Below, piece after piece: positions 1 through 7,617 of a DNA stretch of 20,494 nt. Numbering within the stretch: the stretch's first letter is position 1; each line of letters starts with the position of its first letter. Where the stretch lies: NCBI GenBank assembly GCA_013697465.1, contig JACCWU010000293.1:1-20494 (forward strand). Direction: 5' to 3'. This DNA comes from Actinomycetota bacterium. Its GTDB lineage: Bacteria; Actinomycetota; Thermoleophilia; Gaiellales; Gaiellaceae. The translations under genes were made by a program, and so were the position numbers. The notes beneath the pieces are model-generated. The model was not told the DNA's origin and ran no database searches. It worked only from the letters and a program-made list of their open reading frames with translations.

Positions 1-1481
1 GGCTCGCCTTCGCTCGCGCCTTCGCCGACCGCGACGACGTCCTCGCGCCGGAGGAGCAGGAACAGCAGCACGGCCGCGACCGCGATGAGCGCCGCGCTGC
101 CGAAGTAGGCGACGTGGAACCCGTCGACGAGCGCCTGCGCCTGATCGTCGGCGGTTGGCTCTCCGCCGACGGAGGCGAGTGTGTCGTCGGTCGCGCTCAC
201 GGCGAACGTCGAGAGGATCGCCAGCCCGAGCGCGCCTCCGATCTGCTGCGCCGTGTTGTAGAGCCCCGACGCCAGACCGGCGTCCGAGTCGGGGATGCCG
301 CTCGTTGCGATGAGCGTGATCGGCACGAACACGAGTCCCATGCCGATCGACGCGAGGATGATCCCCGGTAGGAGGTCGGTCACGTACGACCCGCCCGGCT
401 GCAGGCGCATGAAGAGCAGCATTCCGACGATGGCCATCGTCATGCCGATGAGCGGAAGCTCGCGGGCGCCGACCTTCGGCACGAGTGTCTGCGACAACCC
501 GGCCCCGACGATGATCCCGGCGGTGAAGGGAAGGAAGGCGAGCCCCGCCTGGAGCGGCGAGTAGCCGAGAACGCGTTGCATGTACAGGGTGTTGAAGAAG
601 AACATCGCGAACAGGCCAGCCGCGACGAAGAACATCGACACGTTGGCAGCGCGGACCGTGCGCACCCGGAAGATGCTCAGCCGCACGAGCGGCTCGATCG
701 AGCGACGCTCGATGAACACGAATGCCGCGAGCAGCGCGAGCGCGATCCCGCCGACGACGAGCGTGTGCGCCGATCCCCAACCCTTCTCCTGGGCCTTCAC
801 GATCGCGTAGACGAGGATGAGGAGGCCCGCCGTGACCGTCGCGGCGCCTGCGAGGTCGAAGCTCTTGTGCGCGCGCTCGTCCTTCGACTCCGGCACCAGG
901 CGCAGGGACGCGACGAACACGGCGATCCCGACCGGGATGTTGACGAAGAAGATCCACGGCCAGGAGAACGCGTCGACGAGAATTCCGCCGAGCACAAGCC
1001 CGACCGCGCCGCCACCGACCGCGATCGCTGCCCACACGCTCATGGCCTTTGCGCGCTCAGGACCCTCGGCGAACGTCGTCGTGATGATGGAGAGCGCGGC
1101 CGGCGCGATGAGCGCGGCACCGAGCCCCTGCAGCCCGCGGCAGAAGATGAGGATCTCCGAGCTTGGCGCAAGTCCGTTCAGGAGCGAGGCGACCGTGAAG
1201 ATCACGACGCCGACGAGGAAGATCCGCTTGCGGCCGACGAGATCCCCCGCGCGCCCGCCGAGCAGCAGGAAGCCGCCGAAGACGAGCGTGTACGCGTTGA
1301 CGATCCACTGCAGGTCCGCGTCCGACATCTCGAGGTCGGCCTGGATCGACGGCAGTGCGACGTTCACGATCGTCGCATCCAGGATGACCATGAACTGCGC
1401 CATGCAGACGAGCACCAGGACGAGCCAGGGGTTGACGTGGTGCTCGTGCGCGGCAGGACGGGTGGCGGCGTGTTCACCCAT
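1..1481 (-). CDS. MFS transporter, DHA2 (EmrB/QacA-type) drug efflux family, 3' end cut by window edge
   Basis: Proton-driven multidrug exporter of the inner membrane by family; the substrate cannot be told. The frame is open from an ATG at 1481 to the left edge, about 493 residues, so only the C-terminal tail is missing. Visible signatures are a first-helix motif LDATIVNVALPSI, a loop 2-3 motif A (GRAGDLVGRKR), RGLQGLGAALIAPAALS in the fourth helix region, and PWIFFVNIPVG, all typical of 14-helix DHA2 pumps. The second pump at 9973-11424 is a clear paralogue. The start is divergent from the serine hydrolase at 1537, leaving 55 bases for both promoters. An arginine- and glutamate-rich cytoplasmic tail follows the last helix. 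No TetR or MarR regulator is adjacent within the window. I am confident of the family but not of any specific drug. Confidence 0.9.
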   Translation of the reverse strand, partial: MGEHAATRPAAHEHHVNPWLVLVLVCMAQFMVILDATIVNVALPSIQADLEMSDADLQWIVNAYTLVFGGFLLLGGRAGDLVGRKRIFLVGVVIFTVASLLNGLAPSSEILIFCRGLQGLGAALIAPAALSIITTTFAEGPERAKAMSVWAAIAVGGGAVGLVLGGILVDAFSWPWIFFVNIPVGIAVFVASLRLVPESKDERAHKSFDLAGAATVTAGLLILVYAIVKAQEKGWGSAHTLVVGGIALALLAAFVFIERRSIEPLVRLSIFRVRTVRAANVSMFFVAAGLFAMFFFNTLYMQRVLGYSPLQAGLAFLPFTAGIIVGAGLSQTLVPKVGARELPLIGMTMAIVGMLLFMRLQPGGSYVTDLLPGIILASIGMGLVFVPITLIATSGIPDSDAGLASGLYNTAQQIGGALGLAILSTFAVSATDDTLASVGGEPTADDQAQALVDGFHVAYFGSAALIAVAAVLLFLLLRREDVVAVGEGASEGE

Positions 1482-1536
1482 GAGGCGGCACCCTAGCGAT
1501 GCGTTGTTCAGTCGCAACGCAGGTAGCGTCTTCACG

Positions 1537-2544
1537 ATGTCCGGGCTGGAACGCGAGCTCGATTCCATCGCGTCCGAGACGGCGTTCTCCGGTGTCGTGC
1601 ACGTCGAGCGCGGGGATCGAATCGAGGTGGCGAAGGCGTACGGCTTCGCGCACCGCGGCTACGAGATCGCCAACGAAGTCGACACCCGGTTCGCGATCGC
1701 CAGTGGTGTGAAGGGCCTGACGGCCCTCGCGGTAGTGAGCTTGATCGAAGACGGTGTTCTCGAGCTGTCGACGTCTGCTCGGTCGGTGCTCGGCCAGGAC
1801 CTTCCGCTGATCGACGACGACGTGACGATCGAGCATCTTCTCTCGCACCGCTCGGGCATCGGTGACTACCTCGACGAAGACGCGGATCTCGAGCTCTCCG
1901 ACTACCTGATGCCGGTGCCGGTGCACGAGCTCGCGACCACCGAGCAGTACGTGGTCGCTCTGGACGGGCACCCCAGGAAGTTCGCAGCAGGCCAGCGCTT
2001 CGCCTACTGCAACGGCGGCTATGTCGTGCTGGCGCTGATCGCCGAGCGCGCGAGCGGCGTTCCGTTCCACGACTTGGCGCGCCAACGTGTCTGCGAGCCC
2101 GCCGGGATGTGCGACACGGAATTCCTGCGCTCCGACGAGCTTCCGGGGCGCACCGCTCTTGGCTATCTCGAGATCGACGGTGCGTGGAGGAGCAACGTCT
2201 TCCACCTTCCGGTGCGAGGATCGGGCGACGGTGGCATCTACTCGACGGCGGCCGATATGAGCTCTCTGTGGAGGGCGTTCTTCGCCGGCCGGATCGTGGC
2301 GCCCGACTGGGTGCGCGAGATGGTGCGCCCTCACACGGACGTGCCGGTGGAGTCGATGCGCTACGGCCTCGGCTTCTGGCTGCACCCGTCGACCGAAGCG
2401 GTGATGCTGATTGGCAGCGACGCCGGAGTCTCGTTCCGCAGCGTGCACGACCCGCCTACCGGCGTCACGCACACGGTCCTCTCGAACAGCACCGGTGGAG
2501 CGTGGCCGATCACCCGGTACCTCGAAGAACGCCTCGTCATATGA
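1537..2544 (+). CDS. Serine hydrolase, beta-lactamase family (class C / penicillin-binding-protein-like)
   Basis: Protein of 335 residues with the serine beta-lactamase/DD-peptidase fold. Candidate catalytic residues are S56-x-x-K59 (ASGVKGLT) and the Y157-C-N159 motif (FAYCNGGY). A conserved HRSGIGDY loop lies at 104-111. The third motif, usually KTG or HxG, appears only as GSDAG near the C-terminus, which fits esterase- or peptidase-like members rather than true beta-lactamases. No signal peptide is visible, so a cytoplasmic esterase or peptidase role is more likely than periplasmic antibiotic hydrolysis. I chose ATG 1537 because the protein aligns from there. An in-frame ATG at 1480 would overlap the divergent pump start and has no ribosome site. 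The stop overlaps the next gene as ATGA, so the two are probably translated together. The substrate is unknown. Confidence 0.85.
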   Translation: MSGLERELDSIASETAFSGVVHVERGDRIEVAKAYGFAHRGYEIANEVDTRFAIASGVKGLTALAVVSLIEDGVLELSTSARSVLGQDLPLIDDDVTIEHLLSHRSGIGDYLDEDADLELSDYLMPVPVHELATTEQYVVALDGHPRKFAAGQRFAYCNGGYVVLALIAERASGVPFHDLARQRVCEPAGMCDTEFLRSDELPGRTALGYLEIDGAWRSNVFHLPVRGSGDGGIYSTAADMSSLWRAFFAGRIVAPDWVREMVRPHTDVPVESMRYGLGFWLHPSTEAVMLIGSDAGVSFRSVHDPPTGVTHTVLSNSTGGAWPITRYLEERLVI

Positions 2545-4027
2545 ACGATCCGGGCGATCGTCGCGATTGGATGAGCGCACGCACCGGAGTCGCCGGCCGC
2601 GGAGCGCTCGTCTGGTGGGCACGCCCGGCGGTCGTGGTGTCGTTCCTGTACCTCGTCGTCGTCTGGGCAGCTCGTCCGTGGAAGGCGGGCGACACGCCGT
2701 TCGTCCTCGACGCCACCGATGCGCTGACCGAATGCCTGTCCCGCCGGGACTTCGTCTCCTGCCGCTTCTCGGGAGAGCTCGACTTCTGGGGCCTCATGAG
2801 CCCGATGGGAAACTGGCCACTGCTCCAGCACATTCCCGATCTCGCCCTGGTCGGGCTGGGCGTCGATGCGCACAACGATCGCGAGCTGGCGTTCGTGCTT
2901 CTCGGCGTGGCGGGGGCTCTCGGCTCCGTGCTGCTCGCTTGGCTGATCCTGTCGCGTACCGGACAAGCCGCCTGGTTCTGGGGCTTCTTGCTCGTCGTCT
3001 CGAGCGGCCCGATCCTCTTCTACGCCCGAACGACATTCGGCGAGACACTTGCAACGGGACTTCTCGTCGGTCTCGTGGCTGCGACGGTGCTTCGGGCTCC
3101 CGGGCCGATCGTCGGTCTCGCGGCGCTCGCAGCGTCTCTGACGAAGGAGACCGCCTACCCTTTCGTGGCGTTGCTCGGGCTACTCGGTCTCGTGCTCGCG
3201 AGGCAACGGACCCCGGGCAGCCGATCCGCACGCATGTCGTGTGGGGCGGCGCGGGCTTGGCGGTCGGTATCGCGCTGGCCTCGCTCTTCAACGTCATTCG
3301 CTTCGGCAGTGTCCTGAACACGAGCTACCTCGAGCCCGAGCTCCACACGCCCGGCATCGGCCGGACCCTGGAATACGTCGTCACCCTCTTCGTGTCACCG
3401 AGTGGGGGGATGCTCGTCTTCTGGCCTGCGGCGAGCTTCTTGCTCGCGACCGCGTGTCTTCTTCCGCTCGTGCTCCGGTCCGGCCGGCGTCTCGACCTCC
3501 GTCCGGCCCTCGTCTTGGTCGCCGTGATCGCCGGCCTGACTATCGGATTTGCCTCGTGGTGGACGCCCTTCGGCTGGTCCGGGTATGGACCAAGACTCAC
3601 GTTTCCCTGGGTCCTGCCGCTGGTCCTGATCGGCCTCGTCGCCTACGGCGAGGCGCTCGGACAGCTCGCCGGACGCCTGCTCGCGCCCGCGTGGCGTCTG
3701 CTCCTCGTCTTCGCCGTCATCTTCGCCTTCGCGCTTCCGCACGTCGGCCAGATGTGGCAGCCCGACTCGACCGCGGAGTTCTTCCAGGACAAGAGCCCAC
3801 CCTGCGATGCGCCGTGGAGAGGTGGCGTCGCGGAATGGCATGAGTGCCAGCACGAGCTGATGTGGTTCAGCCGCCCGATGGGCGTGTACGCGCTCGACGG
3901 AATCGGCACCGCTGGAGGTGTGGTAACGAGCTTCGTCGTGGCGATCGGACTGCTCGGCTGCCTGATCCTCCTTCGCGACGAGCTGCCTGGCGATCGAGGC
4001 AGACGTCAGGTCGCCGGAACCGATTGA
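2541..4027 (+). pseudogene. Polytopic membrane protein, possibly GT-C glycosyltransferase-like, interrupted by a frameshift
   Basis: The reading frame starts at ATG 2541, overlapping the stop of the serine hydrolase by 4 bases. It encodes several hydrophobic helices up to about 3205. The same kind of protein continues in the minus-one frame from about 3200 to TGA 4025-4027. The junction lies within 3200-3235, next to a CCCCGGG run at 3211-3217. Adding one base gives a continuous product of 495 residues. The N-terminal half has an aspartate-rich first extracytoplasmic loop (around GDTPFVLDATDAL) and a KETAYPF motif before a helix, a layout reminiscent of GT-C glycosyltransferases. I cannot identify the family firmly, so treat the function as unknown. 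Codon use stays normal on both sides of the break, so the damage is recent or an assembly error. The 3' end overlaps the convergent gene by 22 bases. Confidence 0.7.
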
Positions 4028-4671
4028 GGCGCTTCCGCCGGACGTGCGTCCGCGTGCCTCCACATTCCGAACGCAAGTGGCCAGAGTGCCGCGATCCCGG
4101 CCACACCGATCACGATCTGGGCGGCGCCCAGCGGAACGAAGCGCGCCGCTGCCATCACGACGAGCGCTCCGGCGACGAGCCACGTGAGTTGGGTGCTCAC
4201 CACACCGCTACGCACGATCGCCATCGCGAAGCCGACAGCTCCGAGCGTGAAACAGAGTGCGCCCGTCACGAGAATGGGGATGAACCACGGGAAGAGCTCG
4301 GTCTGACCCGCGGCACCGTCGCCCCCCGTTTCGGCCGCGGCAAGCAGCGTGAATTCCATACCGGTGAGGATCGGGAACAGCGCGCTTCCCGTGACAGCGA
4401 ACGGGAGCGCCCTCGCGCTCCAGGGTTCCTCGCTCGCCTCGCGCAGGTAGCTCCGTAGGGCGACGAAGGCCAACGCCATCAGCGCATATCCGACGCCGAT
4501 CGCGAGGTGTGAGAGTCCCCAGCGCGTGGTCTCGGAGGCCGCTGCCTCTGCGAGCGCCGCCTCGTCCGTTGGCTTCGCAACATAAGGGTGGTACAAGAAC
4601 CCAAGGAGCAGCACCGTCGGGGCAATCGCGACAATGGCTGCTCGGAACCGTGCTTCCATCGTCGTGGACAT
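4006..4671 (-). CDS. Hypothetical multi-pass membrane protein
   Basis: Protein of 221 residues with about six hydrophobic stretches, beginning with a helix at residues 10-27 (IVAIAPTVLLLGFLYHP). A short loop carries acidic and alanine-rich residues before the next helix. I do not recognise a named family; it resembles the many actinobacterial membrane proteins of unknown role. The start is well supported: AGGAGGT at 4678-4684 lies 6 bases upstream of ATG 4671. It is divergent from the sigma factor gene at 4828, sharing a 156-base gap. Its 3' end overlaps the convergent frameshifted gene by 22 bases. No catalytic residues or binding motifs are evident. Confidence 0.75.
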   Translation of the reverse strand: MSTTMEARFRAAIVAIAPTVLLLGFLYHPYVAKPTDEAALAEAAASETTRWGLSHLAIGVGYALMALAFVALRSYLREASEEPWSARALPFAVTGSALFPILTGMEFTLLAAAETGGDGAAGQTELFPWFIPILVTGALCFTLGAVGFAMAIVRSGVVSTQLTWLVAGALVVMAAARFVPLGAAQIVIGVAGIAALWPLAFGMWRHADARPAEAPQSVPAT

Positions 4672-4785
4672 CGGACGACCTCCTCTCGCTTCCGTGTCGT
4701 AGGCAACCAGCCGGTCACGACGATCTTGTCACGGCGCCTGAGGGATTCCAATTTCCGCGCGGGACAGCCGACTTCGGGGGGCGGT

Positions 4786-4798
4786 TGCCTGTCAGGCA
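4786..4798. promoter_or_regulatory. Inverted repeat upstream of the sigma factor gene, possible operator
   Basis: TGCCTG and CAGGCA flank a single central base, 30 bases before the chosen sigma factor start. A perfect 6-bp palindrome with a 1-base centre is too tight for an RNA hairpin but suits a dimeric DNA-binding protein. The binding protein is unknown. Chance occurrence in GC-rich DNA is possible. Confidence 0.25.
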
Positions 4799-4827
4799 GC
4801 GTCGTAGCCGAACCGCGAATGCCTAGG

Positions 4828-5823
4828 ATGGTCGTCGTGCAGAACTCATCGGTCGCGACCACTCCTGCCGTCGAGGAACAACTCGAGCAGCACCGCCGAG
4901 AGCTGACCGGGTACTGCTACCGGATGCTCGGGTCCGCCTTCGAGGCCGAGGATGCCGTGCAGGAGACGCTCTTGCGCGCATGGCGGAGCTTCGAGCGCTT
5001 CGAGGGCCGGGCGGCCCTGCGCTCGTGGCTCTACCGGATTGCCACCAATGTGTGCCTGGACATGCTCAAGGGCCGCGAACGCCGCGCGCGACCGATGGAT
5101 CTCGGGCCGGCACGCGAGCCCGTTGCCGAGAACCTGAGCACGCTCCCGGAGGTCACCTGGATCGAGCCGATTCCCGACGGACGCGTCGTGTCCGAGGGAG
5201 ACCCCGCCGAGATCGTCGCCGCACGCGAGACGATCCGACTCGCGTTCGTCGCTGCGTTGCAGCACCTACCGCCGCGTCAGCGCGCGGTGCTGATCCTCTG
5301 CGAGGCGTTGCGGTGGAAGGCCTCCGAGGTTGCGGAGCTTCTCGAGACGAGCGTCGCGTCGGTCAACAGCGCGTTGCAGCGGGCGCGTGCGACGCTCGAG
5401 GCGAGCAATGTGACCGCCACGACGACTGCGCTCCCGGTGGACGAGGCGGACGCCGAGCTCCTTGCTCGCTACGTCGAAGCGTTCGAGCGCTACGACATGG
5501 ACGCGCTCACGTCGCTCATCCACGAGGATGCGACGCAGTCGATGCCGCCGTACGAGCTCTGGCTCGCCGGCCGCGACGACATCCTGAGCTTCTGGGTCGG
5601 CCCAGGCAATACGTGCCGCGGCTCGCGGGTGATCCCGACCGTGGCGGCGAATGGCGCGCCGGCGTTCGCGCAGTACAGGCCCAACCCGAGCGGAGAGGGT
5701 TACGAGCCGTGGGCGCTGCAGGTGCTCGAGATCGAGAACGGCAAGGTCGTCGAGCTCGCGTTCTTCCTGGACACGGAGCGGGTGTTCCCGCTCTTCGGCC
5801 TACCGCTCGAGCTCGACTCGTAG
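4828..5823 (+). CDS. ECF sigma factor, SigG/SigX5-like, with C-terminal SnoaL-like domain
   Basis: RNA polymerase sigma factor of 331 residues that redirects transcription to a stress or detoxification regulon. Region 2 lies at about 18-88 with the DAVQETLLRAW motif (42-52) and RSWLYRIATNVCLD. A linker holds WIEPIPD (111-117), typical of the SigG-like subgroup. Region 4 spans about 138-190 (LPPRQRAVLILCEAL, then SVASVNSALQRARATL as the -35 recognition helix). Residues about 205-325 form a SnoaL/NTF2-like domain, which in related ECF groups tunes activity in place of a classical anti-sigma factor. No anti-sigma gene is adjacent. The start is uncertain: ATG 4819, ATG 4828 and GTG 4837 are in frame and none has a strong ribosome site; I prefer 4828. 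It converges on the hydrolase operon 24 bases downstream. The function of the regulon is inferred only. Confidence 0.9.
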   Translation: MVVVQNSSVATTPAVEEQLEQHRRELTGYCYRMLGSAFEAEDAVQETLLRAWRSFERFEGRAALRSWLYRIATNVCLDMLKGRERRARPMDLGPAREPVAENLSTLPEVTWIEPIPDGRVVSEGDPAEIVAARETIRLAFVAALQHLPPRQRAVLILCEALRWKASEVAELLETSVASVNSALQRARATLEASNVTATTTALPVDEADAELLARYVEAFERYDMDALTSLIHEDATQSMPPYELWLAGRDDILSFWVGPGNTCRGSRVIPTVAANGAPAFAQYRPNPSGEGYEPWALQVLEIENGKVVELAFFLDTERVFPLFGLPLELDS

Positions 5824-5834
5824 CGCGGGCGTCC

Positions 5835-5849
5835 GACCCCCCGGGGGTC
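5835..5849. terminator. GC palindrome between convergent genes, possible weak bidirectional terminator
   Basis: GACCCCC and GGGGGTC flank one base between the sigma factor stop and the restored stop of the convergent hydrolase. There is no T-run on either strand, and the minimal loop would have to open several pairs. A terminator role is weakly supported and rests mostly on its position between converging genes. Confidence 0.25.
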
Positions 5850-6706
5850 AGCGATTCGCGGTGTGATCGAGGACGGCCGCGATGACCTGATCCCACACCT
5901 CCCGAGGCGGCATCTCGTGGCCCACCCCTTCGAGGGAAACGAGCCCGCGCACCAGGGATCGCGGCGGTGAGCGCTTCGGCGTGGCCGTACGGAAACAGCG
6001 GGTCGTCGGTTCCGTGGAGCACCATGGTCCGCGCCGTGATCTCGCCGAGCCGCGGACGCATCGGCTCTCCGCTTTCGAGGATCCAGTGGTTCGTCATGCT
6101 CGCCTCGATGTCGACTGTGCGGTCGACGATCTTCCCGAGCAGCCTCCGCAATGCCTCTTCGTCGAATTGCAACGAGCCGGCGAACGGGCGCTGGCCCTCG
6201 ACGAGGTAGTCGATCACCGCGTCTCGGTCGGACCAGTCGGGCGGTGGATCGGGCTCGTCGAACGCTGACGCCAGCTCGGGAGACATCGGTGGCAGGTCGG
6301 GGTTGTCAAGACCTCCGGGCCCGCCGGGACTGGTCGACATCAGCGTCAGCGAGGCGACCCTTGCCGAATGGTCGAGCGCCAGACGCTGCGCGAGCCCACC
6401 GCCCATGGAGATCCCGACGACATGGGCGCGCGAGATCTGCAATGCGTCGAGCATACCGACGGCGTCCGCGACGAGATCGGCCTGGCCGTACTGGGGCGCG
6501 CCCGGCTCGTAGCTGACCGATTGCCCGGTATCGCGCAGGTCGTAGCGGATCACGTATCGCCCGCCGGACGTGAGTCGCTCGCAGAATTCGTCCTCCCACC
6601 AGTCCATCGAGCTCGCGGCCCCGGCGATCAGCAGAATCGCCGGGGCGGCACGATCACCGAAGGTCTGGACGCAGAGGTCGACCCCGTTGGCTTGCACAGT
6701 CGTCAA
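5848..6706 (-). pseudogene. Alpha/beta hydrolase, frameshifted just before the catalytic histidine
   Basis: Alpha/beta-hydrolase-fold enzyme, lipase/esterase or haloperoxidase-like. The nucleophile elbow GISMGG puts the serine at residue 100. The likely acid is D235 in HGTDDPLFP. After residue about 253 the frame breaks: the expected ending, with GVGHEMPP carrying the catalytic histidine and a stop at 5848-5850, continues in the other frame. Removing one base from the CCC at 5944-5946 restores a 285-residue protein, normal for the family. As read, the histidine is lost and translation runs on antisense into the sigma gene. The start is TTG 6706, overlapping the upstream VOC stop as TTGA, which implies translational coupling; GTG 6697 is the alternative. 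It is the last gene of the STAS-VOC-hydrolase operon. Mycobacterial sigG also lies near a lipase-type hydrolase (recalled, not checked). The substrate is unknown. Confidence 0.8.
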
Positions 6707-7152
6707 GACGTGGCGGCGCCAGCCGCTGTCTCCTCGCCGACTTCGAGGGCGCTCGGGTTCATCCAGAAGATCTCCCAGAGATGACCGTCGAGATCCTGGA
6801 AGCTCCGCCCGTACATAAAGTCCATCTCCATCGGGTCGTTCGCGGGCGCACCGCCGGCCTCGAGCGCCGTGTCGGCGAACGCGTCGACGTCCTCCCTGCT
6901 CTCCGCGGACAGAGCCATGATCGCCTCCGTGTGCTTCGTCGCGTCGACGAGTTGCTTCTTGGTGAACTCCTTGAATCGGTCCTGCACGAGCAGCATCACG
7001 ACGGCTTCGTCGTTGACGATCATCGCGCTCGCGTTCTCGTCGGTGAAGCGCGCGTCGAACGTGAAGCCGAGCTTCGTGAAGAACTCGACGGACTTGTCGA
7101 GGTTCGCCACCGGAAGATTGACGAATAGCTTGCGTGCGCCTGTGCTTGTCAT
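6703..7152 (-). CDS. VOC family protein (glyoxalase/bleomycin-resistance fold)
   Basis: Small metal-dependent-fold protein of 149 residues. It opens with KLFVNLPVANLDKSVEFF, the usual first beta-alpha unit, and ends with SFQDLDGHLWEIFWMNPSA, the usual last strand with a glutamate metal ligand. Members include glyoxalases, extradiol dioxygenases and drug-sequestering proteins; this one belongs to the uncharacterised glyoxalase-like branch, so the exact reaction is open. The start is well set: GGAGG lies 5 bases before ATG 7152. It is the middle gene of a minus-strand operon, 28 bases after the STAS gene and overlapping the hydrolase start by 4 bases. Its position beside a SigG-like sigma factor agrees with the reported link of mycobacterial SigG to glyoxalase-like genes (recalled, not checked). 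The last 12 residues are an alanine-rich tail. Confidence 0.85.
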   Translation of the reverse strand: MTSTGARKLFVNLPVANLDKSVEFFTKLGFTFDARFTDENASAMIVNDEAVVMLLVQDRFKEFTKKQLVDATKHTEAIMALSAESREDVDAFADTALEAGGAPANDPMEMDFMYGRSFQDLDGHLWEIFWMNPSALEVGEETAAGAATS

Positions 7153-7180
7153 GGCTTCCTCCCTCTGTCGCGTTCCGGAT

Positions 7181-7516
7181 TCACTGGTTAGACGCGGGTC
7201 GGCCTGCGAACTCATCGGTCCACGCCTCAGCCGGGCAGACATCTGTGAGGCCCATGAACGCGACGAGCTCGAGCAACTCGGCCGATGCGTGACACAGGCG
7301 GACCTGGCAGCCATGTCGCCGGGCGGCGAGCTGCAGCCGCGCCAGTGCGTCGACCGTCACCGCGTCGGGATGAACACCCGTCACGTCGCAGAGAACGATG
7401 TCTGCGCCGCTCGTCTCCAACGATGCGCAGATACGCTCGCAAAGCCCGGGCAGGTCGGTACGCGCGATCGGGCCGCGGACGGCGAGGGCGACCGTTCGCA
7501 GCGCTGGGAATGCCAT
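7181..7516 (-). CDS. STAS-domain protein, anti-sigma-factor-antagonist-like
   Basis: Single STAS domain of 111 residues. The region DVTGVHPDAVTVDALARLQL (44-63) aligns with the strand-loop-helix where SpoIIAA-type proteins carry D-S-S-G, and LLELVAFMGL (81-90) matches the conserved C-terminal helix. At the usual phosphoserine position this protein has alanine and valine (D51-A-V-T54), so classical control by an anti-sigma kinase is doubtful. It may act as a scaffold or bind a ligand instead. It begins the operon with the VOC and hydrolase genes and is divergent from the MMPL gene. The ATG at 7516 has no strong ribosome site, so the transcript could be leaderless. No RsbW-like kinase is encoded in the window. 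The family call is solid, the role uncertain. Confidence 0.8.
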   Translation of the reverse strand: MAFPALRTVALAVRGPIARTDLPGLCERICASLETSGADIVLCDVTGVHPDAVTVDALARLQLAARRHGCQVRLCHASAELLELVAFMGLTDVCPAEAWTDEFAGRPASNQ

Positions 7517-7546
7517 CGAGAGTTAAGACCGGGCCGTCGGAACAAT

Positions 7547-7562
7547 CTCATCGACAGATGAG
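7547..7562. promoter_or_regulatory. Inverted repeat in the STAS/MMPL divergent promoter region, possible operator
   Basis: CTCATC and GATGAG flank GACA in the 101-base gap between the divergent STAS and MMPL genes. A 6-bp perfect dyad there could bind a dimeric repressor acting on either gene. Its right arm is part of a 9-base string, GATGAGTTC, that recurs upstream of the second MFS pump. No regulator gene is adjacent, so the partner is unknown. Confidence 0.3.
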
Positions 7563-7617
7563 TTCTAGGTAGTTCAACGGTCTTTGGTGGAAACCGCAAC
7601 GACGGAGGGGTAGAAGG

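Noticed and set aside
576..1496. Plus-strand open frame of 306 codons
   Set aside because: Antisense shadow of the left-edge DHA2 pump; the charged low-complexity product has no motif.
1474..2622. Minus-strand open frame of 382 codons
   Set aside because: Antisense to the serine hydrolase, whose catalytic motifs are clear on the plus strand.
3200..3235. Programmed -1 ribosomal frameshift in the membrane gene
   Set aside because: No X-XXY-YYZ slippery heptamer in the correct phase and no evident downstream pseudoknot; a missing base explains it better.
5516..5847. C-terminal extension of the alpha/beta hydrolase frame, antisense to the sigma gene
   Set aside because: Arginine- and alanine-rich out-of-frame product; the true ending with the catalytic histidine is in the other frame and stops at 5848.
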